Of a stretch of DNA of 64,000 bases, positions 47,655 to 57,873 are shown piece after piece. Under the pieces are notes generated by a model. The model did not search any database and had not been told where the DNA came from. It was given only the letters and a program-made list of their open reading frames with translations. The stretch's first letter is position 1, and each line of letters starts with the position of its first letter. A program made the position numbers and the translations under genes. Source of the DNA: Vagococcus humatus (GTDB lineage: Bacteria > Bacillota > Bacilli > Lactobacillales > Vagococcaceae); contig NZ_PXZH01000008.1 of assembly GCF_003950325.1 (NCBI RefSeq), positions 20,011-84,010 of the forward strand. Direction: 5' to 3'.

Positions 47655-47906
47655 ATGTTAGAAAAAAAACGGGAAGAAATTAATGAAATAGATCAACAAC
47701 TGATTCAGTTGCTAGAAAAAAGATTGGCAGTTGTGTCTGAAATTGGACAGATTAAACAGCAACAAAATTTATCTGTTCTAGATAGACAAAGAGAACAAGC
47801 GGTATTAGATCAGGTGAACCGGTGGACTCAAAATGAAGATTACCGACTTCCTATTCAAAAAATTATGCAAAAAATTATGGACGAATCTAAGTTATTACAA
47901 ATTTAA
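47655..47906 (+). CDS. Chorismate mutase, AroQ type
   Basis: An all-helical 83-residue chorismate mutase domain. It has the pattern REEINEIDQQLIQLLEKRL (residues 6-24), then VSEIGQIKQQQ and a final helix. The conserved Arg, Lys and Gln positions of the AroQ active site are visible. It converts chorismate to prephenate for phenylalanine and tyrosine. It is a free-standing monofunctional enzyme just after the sirtuin gene; no other aromatic genes are near. Confidence 0.85.
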   Translation: MLEKKREEINEIDQQLIQLLEKRLAVVSEIGQIKQQQNLSVLDRQREQAVLDQVNRWTQNEDYRLPIQKIMQKIMDESKLLQI

Positions 47907-47953
47907 AAAGAAGCTCACTTTCCTTGAGTTAAAGGAAGCGAGCTTCTTTTTTT
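47905..47953. terminator. Bidirectional terminator after the chorismate mutase gene
   Basis: AAAAAGAAGCTC and CTTTCC pair with GGAAG and GAGCTTCTTTTT over a short loop, with T7. It separates converging genes. Confidence 0.85.
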
Positions 47954-48554
47954 AAAGGGATAAATCGGTTTCTTTTAAATTTTCTGAAAAAGTAACAGAT
48001 TGAAATTCTTCTAGTTGTAATAATTGATTTTCAAACTTTAAAAGTTGAACAGAAATAAATTTATAACTGTGCCAATTTTCCATATATATGAAAACATAAA
48101 ACAAGATAATGGTAAAGGCAACAATCTCACCAAATTCCATTTGTAAGTCGGTGCGAATTAATTTATCTAACACACCTTGTAGTAACACAAAGGTGACTAT
48201 AATAGGGGCAATCACTTGTAGCATATTGATTTTTTTATCTAAAAAATCTAGTTCATGGTGATGAATGTTAATTTCTCGTTTTAGAGCAAAAGCTTGATGT
48301 TCTTCCTTTAAGTAGACGTCTGGATCTTTTCGGTGACGTAATTTCATATAATGATAGCTAGAATTAATTAAAATAAAGCCAATAAAGAAGAGGGTATACA
48401 ACCGACTATTTTCTTCAAAAGAAAACTGGTTTAAAATGTGATCCTGTTTATTTTGAACGATTAAAAAATTAAAAAAGGAAAATAACAAAATAAGAACTAA
48501 ATACATGCTGCCTTTGTAACGTAAAACATAAAAAAGTGCTTCTTTTTTCTTCAT
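47952..48554 (-). CDS. Hypothetical membrane protein with four helices
   Basis: I do not recognise this 200-residue protein. Two helices (about residues 15-33 and 53-70) are followed by a charged amphipathic stretch with HHHELDFLDKKIN (about 97-110), then two more helices (about 112-130 and 140-160) and a Gln/Glu-rich tail. No signal peptide or known motif is seen. It lies downstream of the L,D-transpeptidase gene but is separated from it by a terminator, so the link is weak. The start codon follows AAAGGAGG. Confidence 0.65.
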   Translation of the reverse strand: MKKKEALFYVLRYKGSMYLVLILLFSFFNFLIVQNKQDHILNQFSFEENSRLYTLFFIGFILINSSYHYMKLRHRKDPDVYLKEEHQAFALKREINIHHHELDFLDKKINMLQVIAPIIVTFVLLQGVLDKLIRTDLQMEFGEIVAFTIILFYVFIYMENWHSYKFISVQLLKFENQLLQLEEFQSVTFSENLKETDLSL

Positions 48555-48604
48555 GTGTTTAACCTCCTTTTTATTAAGTATACCTTAAATTAAAGCAGGT
48601 GCAT

Positions 48605-48643
48605 AAAAAAAGCAGTTCATCTGGGTTTAGATGAACTGCTTTT
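48605..48643 (-). terminator. Terminator of the L,D-transpeptidase gene
   Basis: AAAGCAGTTCATCT pairs with AGATGAACTGCTTT over GGGTTT. On the minus strand it is followed by T7. Confidence 0.85.
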
Positions 48644-48652
48644 CACTAGAGA

Positions 48653-50041
48653 TTAAAAAACAATAACAGGAGTCCCCACTTCTACAGCATTAAAGAGCTG
48701 GCCTGCTTTAGCAGGAGGCGTATTGATACACCCGTGTGAACCATGAGTTTGCCAACGGCTACCACCATAAGCAGATTGCCAAGGTGAATCATGAATACCT
48801 ACACCAGTCCAGTCGATAGGCATCCAGTAATCAACTGGGGAAGCGTAAGGTGAACCATCGTCATTAGTTCCTCTTAAAGTAGAATTTCTCTCTTTACTCC
48901 AAATGTAAAAGACACCTAGTGGAGTAGGAGTAGTAGGCTTACCTGTCACAATATCAGTATCTAATACAAGTGCGCCGTTTTTATAAAGGTACATGTGTTG
49001 GTTTTGTCGATCCACTTCTACATAGGTATTTCCAATCAAAGGTTTGTCAGGAGTGGTACTTCCTTGGGTGATAGGAGTTCTTGAGACTCCTTCTCCTTTT
49101 AAAATATCTGCTGTTAAAGCCGCTGTTTCTTCTGTTGTCTGGATAGTCCAACTTAAAGTTCCAGCTGGCACAGATACTTCGCCTCGTTTAGTACTTTTGA
49201 AAGTGGTTGGATTTGTACTGGTATTGTAGTCTGCTCCTAAAGCAGCCACATAATTAGTTACTTTTTCCTGATTTAAAGCTACTTGATTTTTTTCGTTGTC
49301 ATAATCAATCCAGTCAGCTAATTGTTCTTTAGGGACTGTGATCGTTTCCCCTGCAATTGAGTAGGTAACAGATTGATTGACGATTTTGTTGATTTTTTCT
49401 ATGCTTTTTGTAAGGGAGCTATCATTTTCTAACACAGTCGGTTTGACTTGATAGTTTTCTAGTTGAATTTGACTTTTCTTCCCTGTTTTTAAAGCAGCAG
49501 TTAAGTCTTTAATCAACGTATCAATCTCTAAATTATTTCCCACTACTTCTGGAATAATTTGGAATGTGTCCCCTTCTTTTTTAATGCTTGCATTTTGGGT
49601 AACTGTTCTCGTTTCATTTAATTTTTCCAAATCTGTTCTAACAGTTTGTAAAGTGTTGTTTAATTTCTCTTCATTTAAAGAAGCATCCATTAAAACATAC
49701 TTTCGCTGGTTAAAATAAGTGGGAATCCAAGCAAAAGCATTTTGTTTATGAATGATCTTATTCAAGCCAACTGTATAGTTTGCAGTGATTCCTAAATCTT
49801 TTTTAGGAATACTTTTCCAAATGTTGTCATTATCTAGTAGGGTAAAAGTATCATTATCTGCATTAGCGACTAGTTTTTTTTCTGCCTCTGCAACAGTTAG
49901 CTTATCTAAACTAACCCCATTAGCCACTGTTTTTGGGAAAAAATGATCATTAAAAAAGGCCACTTGATAAACATAAACGCATCCAATTATTAAAATGAAA
50001 GCGAGTAGGCCAAATAGCCACCCTCGTTTTGTTTTTTTCAT
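48653..50041 (-). CDS. L,D-transpeptidase (YkuD) with PG-binding domain, Ldtfm-like
   Basis: A 462-residue envelope protein: a signal-anchor helix (residues 7-25), a PG_binding_4-like region of two repeats (about 40-320) and a C-terminal YkuD domain (about 340-462). The catalytic motif is HGSHGCINTP (about residues 437-446) with the nucleophile Cys. Length and layout match Ldtfm of Enterococcus faecium (about 466 residues), which makes 3-3 cross-links and can bypass beta-lactam-sensitive transpeptidases. The ATG at 50041 follows AAGGAGAG; the frame is open 12 codons upstream. A promoter is at 50078-50105. Confidence 0.9.
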   Translation of the reverse strand: MKKTKRGWLFGLLAFILIIGCVYVYQVAFFNDHFFPKTVANGVSLDKLTVAEAEKKLVANADNDTFTLLDNDNIWKSIPKKDLGITANYTVGLNKIIHKQNAFAWIPTYFNQRKYVLMDASLNEEKLNNTLQTVRTDLEKLNETRTVTQNASIKKEGDTFQIIPEVVGNNLEIDTLIKDLTAALKTGKKSQIQLENYQVKPTVLENDSSLTKSIEKINKIVNQSVTYSIAGETITVPKEQLADWIDYDNEKNQVALNQEKVTNYVAALGADYNTSTNPTTFKSTKRGEVSVPAGTLSWTIQTTEETAALTADILKGEGVSRTPITQGSTTPDKPLIGNTYVEVDRQNQHMYLYKNGALVLDTDIVTGKPTTPTPLGVFYIWSKERNSTLRGTNDDGSPYASPVDYWMPIDWTGVGIHDSPWQSAYGGSRWQTHGSHGCINTPPAKAGQLFNAVEVGTPVIVF

Positions 50042-50077
50042 ATCAACTCTCCTTGTAAGTCCAATATTTGCTACCAT

Positions 50078-50105
50078 ATTGTAACATAAACTAATAGAGT
50101 TACAA
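50078..50105 (-). promoter_or_regulatory. Promoter of the L,D-transpeptidase gene
   Basis: On the minus strand TTGTAA (50105-50100), 16 bases, TACAAT (50083-50078). A perfect inverted repeat lies ten bases upstream of the -35 box. Confidence 0.55.
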
Positions 50106-50115
50106 TGTTTATTTA

Positions 50116-50146
50116 ATTAATTACTTACAAGTTATAAGTAATTAAT
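50116..50146. repeat. Perfect 12-bp inverted repeat, possible operator
   Basis: ATTAATTACTTA-CAAGTTA-TAAGTAATTAAT. A further half copy, AATTACTTAA, follows at 50148. It is AT-rich with no T tail beyond it, so an operator is more likely than a terminator. It could serve the L,D-transpeptidase gene or pth. Confidence 0.45.
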
Positions 50147-50233
50147 GAATTACTTAAATAATAAAGAGAAAGTTTCAATAAATCAAGTATAAAGTATGCG
50201 AGACATCCTAGCTTTGTGCTATACTTGGAAAAA

Positions 50234-50260
50234 CTGGGCAAAGTAATGATACTTGCCCAG
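50234..50260 (+). other. Hairpin in the pth leader
   Basis: CTGGGCAAAGTA pairs with TACTTGCCCAG (one bulge) over ATGA. It lies just after an extended -10 element TGCTATACT (50217-50225) and 34 bases before the pth ATG. There is no clear T run, so a 5' stabiliser or translational element is possible. Confidence 0.45.
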
Positions 50261-50294
50261 CTGTTTTGTGTGGAAATAGAAAGGACGGACTGCT

Positions 50295-50861
50295 ATGAAA
50301 TTAATTGTAGGCTTAGGAAATCCTGGCCCTAAATATATGGCAACTAAACATAATATTGGTTTTATCACCCTAGATGAAATAGCTCAACAAGAAAATATTA
50401 GTTTTAATAAACACTTGTGTGAGGCAGATATTGCAGAATTTTTCGTTAACGGAGAAAAAATAATTCTGGCAAAACCGACTACGTTTATGAATGAATCTGG
50501 TCGATCAGTCGGCCCTTTAATGAATTATTTCAATATTGATTTAACTGATCTATTAGTTATTTATGATGATTTAGATTTACCTGTAGGCAAAATTCGCTTG
50601 CGTCAAAAAGGCAGTGCAGGAGGCCATAATGGTATAAAAAGTTTGATTCAGCATTTAGGAACTAAAGAGTTTGACCGAATTCGAGTAGGGATTGGTCGAC
50701 CAAGACCAGGACAAGATGTGGTTTCTCATGTACTTGGCACATTTCCTAAAGAGGTGCACAGCGATATGCTAATTTCTGTTAAAACAGCGGCAGAAGCTAG
50801 TCTTTACTGGGCAGATGGCCATCAGTTTGATGATGTGATGAATCATTATAATAAGAAATAA
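50295..50861 (+). CDS. pth: Peptidyl-tRNA hydrolase
   Basis: A 188-residue Pth1 enzyme. It has LIVGLGNPGPKYMATKHNIGF at the start with the catalytic His, TFMNESGRSVGPLM (about residue 65), YDDLDLPVGKIRLR (about 92) and GSAGGHNGIKSLI. It frees peptides from prematurely released peptidyl-tRNA. It opens the conserved pth-mfd-rqcP-divIC run. The ribosome site GAAAGGACGG precedes the ATG. Confidence 0.96.
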   Translation: MKLIVGLGNPGPKYMATKHNIGFITLDEIAQQENISFNKHLCEADIAEFFVNGEKIILAKPTTFMNESGRSVGPLMNYFNIDLTDLLVIYDDLDLPVGKIRLRQKGSAGGHNGIKSLIQHLGTKEFDRIRVGIGRPRPGQDVVSHVLGTFPKEVHSDMLISVKTAAEASLYWADGHQFDDVMNHYNKK

Positions 50862-50878
50862 GGGGGAAAGCTAATCCG

Positions 50879-53800
50879 ATGAAATTAATGGAATTGATTA
50901 GTCAATCACCTAAAGTTAATCAGTGGTTACAACAAATCGACCAACAACCTCGTCAACTAATCACAGGTTTAGGTGAGTCGGCTAAGATGCTAGTGATGGC
51001 ATCTCTTTTACAAGAAAAAAAATCCAAAATAGTGATTGCAACACCTAACCTCCATACAGCTTCAGTGCTAATGGAGGATTTTCGGCATGTGCTAGCTGAT
51101 GATCTTGTTCATTTATTCCCAGTGAATGATATCACTTCAGTGGAAATGGCAGTTTCTTCTCCGGAAGCGGTTTCTAGTCGAGTGGAAGCGTTAGAATTTT
51201 TGTTAAGTCAACAAGCGGGTATTGTGATTGTGCCAAGTGCTGGTTTACGTAAGTTTGTGCCTAGTCCAAAAAACTGGCAACAATTTTCAAAAAACTTAGC
51301 GGTTGGGAAAGACTATAAAATAGAAGAAATTATTCAGGATTTAGTGCTGTTAGGCTATGAACGTCAGGGAATGGTTAGTAGACCAGGAGAGTTTAGTAAA
51401 AGAGGCAGTATTTTAGATGTTTATCCTTTAACGTTAGAATATCCGGTTAGAATTGATTTTTTTGATGAGGAAGTTGACTCTATCCGGTTATTCGATCCAG
51501 AAACCCAACGTTCAATTGAGTCTTTGACCCAAGTCAGAATTACACCAGCTACTGATGTTTTTGTTTCTTCAGACCAGTTAAAACGAGCAGGGGACCGGCT
51601 ACAAAAAGCATTGGATAAACAGTTAACGGTCATCTCAAGTGAAGAAAAAAAAGAGGCATTAACTGCTTATTTTGAGCCTATTCTTGCCCAATGGACAAAA
51701 GGTTATCCAACGGAAGAAGATCGCTACTTAGTGGATTATATCTATGAACAGAAAACCACTTTGCTTAATTATCTATCAGTTGAAGATTATGTGTTAATAG
51801 ATGATTATAGCCGCATACTAGATACAGAAAAAAATATTGTGCAAGAAGAAGGGGAGTGGCAAACGTTAAAACTAGCAGAATCTCGTTTGTTACCTAACCA
51901 ATCTTTTGGTAAAGATATTAGAAGTTTAGTTAAAGAAAGTAAAGTTCCTTTCACTTTTTTCTCAGTATTTCAAAAAGGAATGGGAAATTTAAAATTTCAA
52001 GCAGTTTATGATTTCCAATATCGTAGTATGCAGCAATTCTTCAGTCAAATTCCTCTTTTAAAAGTGGAGATGGATAGATGGAAGCAAAAAAATCAAACAG
52101 TTATTTTGTATGTTTCAGATGAAGAAAAAAGTCGTAAAGCTGAAGAGTTACTAAAAGAACACGACATTCAAGTAGTCGTCAATCACAGCGATCAAGTAAT
52201 TCTTCATGAAACCCAAATTTGTATAGGTGGCTTGCAAACTGGTTTTGAACTGCCAGAAGATAAATTGGTAATCATTACAGAAAGAGAGCTATTACAGACA
52301 CAACGAAAGAAAAAAAGTGCTAAAAGACAGCATATATCTAATGCAGAGCGTCTAAAGAGTTACAATGAATTAAAACCTGGAGATTATGTGGTACACGTTA
52401 ATCACGGGATTGGTCAGTATATTGGAATGGAAACCTTAGAAGTAGACGGTGTCCATCAAGATTATATGACTATTTTGTATCAAAATAATGATAAGTTATT
52501 TATTCCTGTCCACCAACTTGATTTAATTCAAAAATATGTCGCTTCTGAATCTCGTACGCCTAGAATTAATAAATTAGGTGGAACGGAATGGACTAAAACT
52601 AAGCGGAAAGTATCTGCTAAAATTGAAGACATAGCAGATGATTTGATTAAGCTTTATGCTGAAAGAGAAGCAGAAAAAGGATTTGCTTTTTCAAAAGATA
52701 ACGATTATCAGCATGAATTTGAAGAAGTCTTTCCTTACAGCGAAACAGATGATCAGTTGCGAAGTATTGCTGAAATAAAAAAAGATATGGAACAAGATAA
52801 ACCTATGGACCGGTTGTTAGTAGGGGACGTTGGTTACGGGAAAACAGAAGTTGCCTTGCGGGCAGCATTTAAAGCGGTACAAGACGGAAAACAAGTGGCT
52901 TTTCTAGTCCCAACGACTATTTTAGCTCAGCAACATTATGAAACAATGGTGGAAAGGTTTGAAGATTTTCCAGTTGAGATTGGCGTTTTAAGTCGATTTA
53001 GAACAAGAAAACAGCAAACCGAGACTTTGGACAAACTACGTAAAGGTCAAATAGATATTTTAGTAGGGACACACCGAATTTTATCAAAAGATGTAGAATT
53101 TCAAGACTTAGGATTGTTAATCATTGACGAAGAGCAACGTTTTGGAGTAAAACATAAGGAACGACTTAAACAACTACGCTCTCAAGTAGATGTTTTAACC
53201 TTAACGGCTACGCCTATTCCTAGAACTCTTCACATGTCTATGTTAGGAGTTAGAGATCTATCGGTGATTGAAACGCCTCCTGCAGAACGTTATCCTGTTC
53301 AAACTTATGTAATGGAAACTAATCCAGGAGCCATTCGGGATGCAGTGGAAAGAGAAATGGCTAGAGGAGGCCAAGTTTTTTATTTATATAACCGAGTCGA
53401 TACGATTGAACAAAAAGTCGATGAGTTACACATGCTGATTCCAGATGCCCGGATTGCTTATGCTCATGGTCAAATGACTGAAGTGCAACTAGAGAATGTG
53501 TTGTTTGATTTTATTGCAGGAGACTATGATGTATTAGTTACCACGACCATTATTGAAACGGGAGTAGACATACCTAATGTTAATACCTTGTTTGTCGAAA
53601 ATGCAGACTATATGGGATTATCTCAGTTATATCAGTTAAGAGGCCGAGTTGGTAGAAGTAATCGGATTGCTTTTGCTTATTTTATGTATGAACCGCAAAA
53701 AGTATTAACGGAAGTGAGTGAAAAACGACTTCAAGCAATGAAAGATTTCACTGAACTAGGCTCAGGTTTTAAAATTGCCATGAGAGATTTGTCTATTCGA

Positions 53801-54427
53801 GGAGCCGGTAATTTGTTAGGTGCACAGCAACATGGCTTTATTGATTCAGTAGGATTTGATATGTATACTCAAATGCTTAGTGAAGCTGTTGCTAGAAAAC
53901 AAGGAAGACCAGCAAGTGAGTTTAAAACTTCAACAGAAATTGATTTAGAAATTGACGCATATATTCCAGCAGAGTATATTCAAGATGAACGACAAAAAAT
54001 TGAAATTTATAAACGAATTCGTGAATTAGACAGTATAGAAACTTATAATGAGCTAGAAGATGATTTACTTGATAGATTTGGCGAATATCCAAATGAAGTA
54101 GCTTACTTATTGTCTGTTGGTTTAATCAAAATGTCGGCAGATTATGCTCTAGTAGAAAAAATTAGACGAAATAAACAAGTGATCACTATTACGTTAAGTT
54201 CAGTAGGGACAAATACTTACACTGTCCAGGACTTGTTAAAATCTTTAACAGCTACTTCCTTGAAGGCTGATGTAGGGGAAGATGATGGAAACATGCAAGT
54301 AAACCTACATATTCCACCGAAAACAGGGCAGGCCAGTTGGTTAAATGAAGTTGAACAGTTGATGAATGAGTTAAGTCACATCAGACAACTGATTATCAAA
54401 AAACAAGAAGAAAAGGAGAAAAAATAA
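50879..54427 (+). CDS. mfd: Transcription-repair coupling factor Mfd
   Basis: A full-length Mfd of 1182 residues. It has the UvrB-homology module (about 1-350), the RNA polymerase-interacting Tudor-like domain (about 500-560, [14 protein letters not shown]), a RecG-like translocase with [16 protein letters not shown] (about 650) and IIDEEQRFG (about 747), the TRG motif region with [13 protein letters not shown], and the C-terminal TRCF domain. It removes stalled RNA polymerase at lesions and recruits UvrA. It begins 17 bases after pth. Confidence 0.97.
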   Translation: MKLMELISQSPKVNQWLQQIDQQPRQLITGLGESAKMLVMASLLQEKKSKIVIATPNLHTASVLMEDFRHVLADDLVHLFPVNDITSVEMAVSSPEAVSSRVEALEFLLSQQAGIVIVPSAGLRKFVPSPKNWQQFSKNLAVGKDYKIEEIIQDLVLLGYERQGMVSRPGEFSKRGSILDVYPLTLEYPVRIDFFDEEVDSIRLFDPETQRSIESLTQVRITPATDVFVSSDQLKRAGDRLQKALDKQLTVISSEEKKEALTAYFEPILAQWTKGYPTEEDRYLVDYIYEQKTTLLNYLSVEDYVLIDDYSRILDTEKNIVQEEGEWQTLKLAESRLLPNQSFGKDIRSLVKESKVPFTFFSVFQKGMGNLKFQAVYDFQYRSMQQFFSQIPLLKVEMDRWKQKNQTVILYVSDEEKSRKAEELLKEHDIQVVVNHSDQVILHETQICIGGLQTGFELPEDKLVIITERELLQTQRKKKSAKRQHISNAERLKSYNELKPGDYVVHVNHGIGQYIGMETLEVDGVHQDYMTILYQNNDKLFIPVHQLDLIQKYVASESRTPRINKLGGTEWTKTKRKVSAKIEDIADDLIKLYAEREAEKGFAFSKDNDYQHEFEEVFPYSETDDQLRSIAEIKKDMEQDKPMDRLLVGDVGYGKTEVALRAAFKAVQDGKQVAFLVPTTILAQQHYETMVERFEDFPVEIGVLSRFRTRKQQTETLDKLRKGQIDILVGTHRILSKDVEFQDLGLLIIDEEQRFGVKHKERLKQLRSQVDVLTLTATPIPRTLHMSMLGVRDLSVIETPPAERYPVQTYVMETNPGAIRDAVEREMARGGQVFYLYNRVDTIEQKVDELHMLIPDARIAYAHGQMTEVQLENVLFDFIAGDYDVLVTTTIIETGVDIPNVNTLFVENADYMGLSQLYQLRGRVGRSNRIAFAYFMYEPQKVLTEVSEKRLQAMKDFTELGSGFKIAMRDLSIRGAGNLLGAQQHGFIDSVGFDMYTQMLSEAVARKQGRPASEFKTSTEIDLEIDAYIPAEYIQDERQKIEIYKRIRELDSIETYNELEDDLLDRFGEYPNEVAYLLSVGLIKMSADYALVEKIRRNKQVITITLSSVGTNTYTVQDLLKSLTATSLKADVGEDDGNMQVNLHIPPKTGQASWLNEVEQLMNELSHIRQLIIKKQEEKEKK

Positions 54428-54428
54428 G

Positions 54429-54704
54429 ATGCGTTTAGATAAATTTTTAAAAGTTTCCAGAATTATCAAAAGAAGAACGGTTGCTAAAGAAGTAGCAGAT
54501 AAAGGCCGTATTCAAGTAAATGGTCAGTTAGCTAAATCTTCTACCAATGTGAAAGAAGGAGACTTAGTTAAGATTTTATTTGGAAATAAAACATTAGAAT
54601 TAAAAGTGTTACAGCTACAAGATTCTACTAAAAAAGAAGATGCTAAAAACATGTATGAAATTATCTCAGAAACACAAGGAAGCAGTTTAGAAAAATTAGA
54701 TTAG
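54429..54704 (+). CDS. rqcP: S4-domain ribosome quality-control protein RqcP (YabO)
   Basis: A 91-residue S4 RNA-binding protein starting [21 protein letters not shown], with [13 protein letters not shown]. The YabO/RqcP family binds the 50S subunit and helps RqcH add Ala tails to stalled chains. The gene starts two bases after the mfd stop, the same order as in B. subtilis (mfd ... yabO-divIC). Confidence 0.92.
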   Translation: MRLDKFLKVSRIIKRRTVAKEVADKGRIQVNGQLAKSSTNVKEGDLVKILFGNKTLELKVLQLQDSTKKEDAKNMYEIISETQGSSLEKLD

Positions 54705-54730
54705 ACAATACCTCCCCTTATTGTTATAAT
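54702..54730 (+). promoter_or_regulatory. Promoter of divIC
   Basis: TAGACA (54702-54707), 17 bases, TATAAT (54725-54730), 38 bases upstream of the ATG. It overlaps the rqcP stop, so divIC and the genes after it can be transcribed independently. Confidence 0.75.
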
Positions 54731-54767
54731 ATCTTTGATACAAATTCCGGTGATAGGAGACTTCAAC

Positions 54768-55202
54768 ATGCCCAGTAAAGCAACTGCTAAAAAAATCGCT
54801 AGACTAGATAATCAGTACACACAAAAGCAATTAGAAACGGTTAAACAGGAGCAAAAAACGCTTATTTACCGTCGTCGTCGGATTGCTGTCATTTTTGCTG
54901 TAGCCATGGTGTTTTTTGTTGCAATGGGAGTTAATCTGGCAACAAGCTATCAAAAGATTCATCGATTGAAGCGAGAACGTCAAGTTGTTCTAACAGAACA
55001 AAAAGATGTGACCAACCAGATTACTCAACTGAAGCAAGATGTCTCTTTATTACAAGATGAGGAGTACTTAGAAAAATTAGCTCGAGCTAAATACTTCTAT
55101 ACTAAAGAGGGCGAATTAATTTACAGTGTTCCTCAAAACCAACAAGTAACGACTCAAAAGAGTCAAGGCTTAGATGAACATGAGTTACAATCAACGAAAT
55201 AA
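54768..55202 (+). CDS. divIC: Septum formation initiator, DivIC/FtsB family
   Basis: A 144-residue bitopic membrane protein. It has a basic cytoplasmic N terminus, one helix (about 38-57, RRIAVIFAVAMVFFVAMGVNL) and an extracellular coiled coil (about 60-115). DivIC works with FtsL and DivIB in the divisome. The ATG at 54768 follows TAGGAGA; the frame is open 11 codons upstream through the promoter. Its place between rqcP and the S1-domain gene matches B. subtilis. Confidence 0.9.
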   Translation: MPSKATAKKIARLDNQYTQKQLETVKQEQKTLIYRRRRIAVIFAVAMVFFVAMGVNLATSYQKIHRLKRERQVVLTEQKDVTNQITQLKQDVSLLQDEEYLEKLARAKYFYTKEGELIYSVPQNQQVTTQKSQGLDEHELQSTK

Positions 55203-55210
55203 TTAAAAGG

Positions 55211-55230
55211 ACTAGTCTGGTTAGACTAGT
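55211..55230 (+). other. Hairpin between divIC and the S1-domain gene
   Basis: ACTAGTCT pairs with AGACTAGT over GGTT. There is only a weak T stretch after it, so it is at best a leaky terminator or an RNA processing signal. Confidence 0.4.
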
Positions 55231-55269
55231 TCATTTGAGTTAAAAATACTAAGGAGGAACAACTTTTTT

Positions 55270-55716
55270 ATGTCAATCGAAGTAGGCGCAAAACTTTCAG
55301 GTAAGGTGTCAGGAATTACTAATTTTGGAGCATTTATAGATTTAGGTGAAGGAAAAACAGGGCTTGTTCACATCAGTGAAGTCTCAGATAGCTATGTGAA
55401 AGATATTAATGATGTGTTAACTAAGGGCGAAACTGTTGAAGTAAAAGTTATGTCTGTTGGAGATGATGGAAAGATTGGTTTATCTATTCGTCGTGCTAAC
55501 GGAGAGGCACCTACTAAACAAAGAGAACAACGAGGAAAAAGAGAGTTTTCACGTCCACAGGGAAAACGTGAATTTAAAAAATCATCACAACCTGAAAGAA
55601 AACAAAGTTTTGATGACTTAATGAGTGATTTCTTGAAAGACAGTGAAGATCGTCTTTCTTCTTTAAAACGTAATACAGAAGGCAAACGTGGTGGCCGTGG
55701 CGGTCGTCGTAACTAA
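55270..55716 (+). CDS. S1 RNA-binding domain protein (YabR/GSP13-like)
   Basis: A 148-residue protein: one S1 OB-fold domain (residues 1-75, VGAKLSGKVSGITNFGAFID and GLVHISEVSD), then a basic Arg/Lys/Gln/Gly-rich tail ending GKRGGRGGRRN. It probably contacts the ribosome or mRNA. YabR is at the same place in B. subtilis, between divIC and tilS. The function of the family is not settled. Confidence 0.88.
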   Translation: MSIEVGAKLSGKVSGITNFGAFIDLGEGKTGLVHISEVSDSYVKDINDVLTKGETVEVKVMSVGDDGKIGLSIRRANGEAPTKQREQRGKREFSRPQGKREFKKSSQPERKQSFDDLMSDFLKDSEDRLSSLKRNTEGKRGGRGGRRN

Positions 55717-55742
55717 GACCTTCATTTATGAATGTAATCAGT

Positions 55743-55775
55743 AAAAAGGATAAGTTTATCTTATCCTTTTTTTCT
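55743..55775 (+). terminator. Terminator after the S1-domain gene
   Basis: AAAAAGGATAAG pairs with CTTATCCTTTTT over a five-base loop, followed by T-rich sequence. Confidence 0.85.
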
Positions 55776-55809
55776 TTTTGAGTGGATTCCAGAAAGAGGT
55801 GGATATTTA

Positions 55810-57216
55810 ATGGAACAAACATTTTTAAAACAGTATCAAGAAGACAAGTGGTGGCAGGCAAACCAACGTGTATTGCTTGCTGTGTCAACTGGGGTAGATT
55901 CCATGGTACTTCTTCATCTTATCGAGCAACTACCCGCTAAATTTAAACCTGATTTTGGGGTTGTACACATTAATCATCAGTTGCGACAAGCCTCAGAAAA
56001 AGAACAAGCTTTTTTGGAAAGCTATTGTAGAAAAAAACAGATTCCTTTATATGTGAGAGTGTGGCAACAAGGGAAAGAGTGCCAAAACAGCACAGAATTA
56101 AAAGCCAGAGAATTTCGTTATGGACAATTTGATCAAATAATGAAACAAGAAGATTATCAAGTTTTGTTAACTGCCCATCACGGAGATGATCAATTAGAAA
56201 CGATGTTAATGCGACTGATTAAAGGCGGACAGCTCTATCATTTAAGTGGTATCAAGAAAATAAGTTACCGTTCAGGTTATCAAATTAGTCGTCCGCTTCT
56301 TTCGTTTTCAAAAGCTGACTTAGAACACTATGCTAAAGAACATCACCTTATTTTTTTTGAAGATGAAACGAACTGTACCAATGATTTTTTTAGAAACCGA
56401 ATGAGGCATCAAGTCATTCCTTTATTAAAGGAAGAAAATCCTAAACTATTAGAAAATATGGCAGCTTACCGAGAACAGCTAGTAAGTAGTGAAGAAATTG
56501 TCCAAGCTCATATTGAACCAATTTATAATGAACTACTTAGGGAAACTAAGGGTAAAATACAGCTAGATGTTACAAAATTTAAGCAGTTAACTAAAAGCGA
56601 ACAATATTATGTATGGACGATGATAGTAGACCAAGTGCTTCTACCAAAAGGGGTCGAATTGAATCGACATCAATTAATGGGGATTTTAGCCATTTTAAAT
56701 GGAGCAGAGCCTCAAAAAGTAATTCAACTAAAAGAAGATTGGATTTTTGAAAAATCTTATGAATATGGTTATTTATTTCAAGATTTAAGGTATAATCAAG
56801 AAAGAGAAGAAGAATCTAATACCGAATGTTATCAACTAACTTTGAATAATAGTTGTTTTTTAAACTCAAGGGAGTGGGTTGGCTTATATGAAAGTGAGAC
56901 AACCGCTAATTTTCCGAAAGAGGTAGAAGGTTGGTACAGTCAGGAATTAATCGTTCCAAAAGATATTCTTTTTCCGTTGACCATTCGTAGACGTTTACCG
57001 GGAGATCGTCTGGTAATGGATCAAACAGGGCAACATAAAAAAATATCCCGATTTTTTATCGATCAAAAAATACCTCAATCAGAACGAGATAATGCTTGGA
57101 TTGTTTGTGACCAAAATAAGAAGATTTTGTGGCTTTATCCGTTTCGTAGAAGTTATTTGAGTATTGATAAAGAAACTGATAAAATACATTACAAGCTTAT
57201 TTTTAAAAGAAAATAA
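55810..57216 (+). CDS. tilS: tRNA(Ile)-lysidine synthase
   Basis: A 468-residue N-type ATP pyrophosphatase. The P-loop reads [13 protein letters not shown] (about residues 24-36), with ST in place of the usual SG. HINHQLR (about 55) and [16 protein letters not shown] (about 123) carry further active-site residues. The C-terminal domain (about 390-465) contains [11 protein letters not shown]. It changes C34 of the AUA-reading tRNA-Ile to lysidine and is normally essential. The ribosome site AGAGGTGG precedes the ATG. Confidence 0.95.
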   Translation: MEQTFLKQYQEDKWWQANQRVLLAVSTGVDSMVLLHLIEQLPAKFKPDFGVVHINHQLRQASEKEQAFLESYCRKKQIPLYVRVWQQGKECQNSTELKAREFRYGQFDQIMKQEDYQVLLTAHHGDDQLETMLMRLIKGGQLYHLSGIKKISYRSGYQISRPLLSFSKADLEHYAKEHHLIFFEDETNCTNDFFRNRMRHQVIPLLKEENPKLLENMAAYREQLVSSEEIVQAHIEPIYNELLRETKGKIQLDVTKFKQLTKSEQYYVWTMIVDQVLLPKGVELNRHQLMGILAILNGAEPQKVIQLKEDWIFEKSYEYGYLFQDLRYNQEREEESNTECYQLTLNNSCFLNSREWVGLYESETTANFPKEVEGWYSQELIVPKDILFPLTIRRRLPGDRLVMDQTGQHKKISRFFIDQKIPQSERDNAWIVCDQNKKILWLYPFRRSYLSIDKETDKIHYKLIFKRK

Positions 57217-57239
57217 GTAGAGAGTGGAAGGAGAAACTC

Positions 57240-57779
57240 ATGTTAGAAAAAGATATTGAAAGAGTATTGATTTCAGAAGAAGAAATTCATACCAGAGTGA
57301 AAGAAATAGGGGCTGCTTTAACAAAAGATTACGAAGGAAAAACACCTTTAGTAGTAGGAGTGTTAACGGGAGCTGTTCCTTTCTTAGCAGATTTAGTCCG
57401 TCAAATGGATCTTTTTGTAGAAATGGATTTTATGGATGTTTCTAGTTATGGAGATGCTTTAGTTTCATCAGGAGAAGTCAAAATTATTAAAGATTTGGAT
57501 ACTAATGTAGCAGGCCGAGATTTAATTATTGTAGAAGATATTATCGACAGTGGCCGTACCTTAAATTATTTGGTTGAACTGTTTAAATATCGTCAAGCTA
57601 ATTCAGTGAAAATTGTGACGTTATTAGATAAGCCAGAAGGACGTGTTGTCGATCTTCATGCAGATTACTATGGTTTCCATGTTCCTAATGAGTTTGTAGT
57701 TGGCTTTGGATTGGACTATAAACAAATGTATCGTAACTTACCTTTTGTTGGTGTGTTGAAACCAGAAATCTATCAGTAA
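57240..57779 (+). CDS. hpt: Hypoxanthine phosphoribosyltransferase
   Basis: A 179-residue purine salvage enzyme with the PRPP loop [17 protein letters not shown] (about residues 95-111), [15 protein letters not shown] (about 37-51) and the C-terminal [15 protein letters not shown]. It makes IMP and GMP from hypoxanthine and guanine. It is 23 bases behind tilS, and the tilS-hpt-ftsH order is typical of Firmicutes. Confidence 0.95.
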   Translation: MLEKDIERVLISEEEIHTRVKEIGAALTKDYEGKTPLVVGVLTGAVPFLADLVRQMDLFVEMDFMDVSSYGDALVSSGEVKIIKDLDTNVAGRDLIIVEDIIDSGRTLNYLVELFKYRQANSVKIVTLLDKPEGRVVDLHADYYGFHVPNEFVVGFGLDYKQMYRNLPFVGVLKPEIYQ

Positions 57780-57873
57780 AATAAAAAGCAAATCACTCTG
57801 TTTTTTTTGAAAATATGTTAAACTTAAAAGTGAGTGAAGATTATAATATAGTAAATGAGAGGGAGGGCCCTAT

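Noticed and set aside
55392..55888. Two minus-strand frames of about 100 codons over the S1-domain gene and the tilS start
   Set aside because: They run antisense through two clear genes and a terminator; coding potential belongs to the plus strand.
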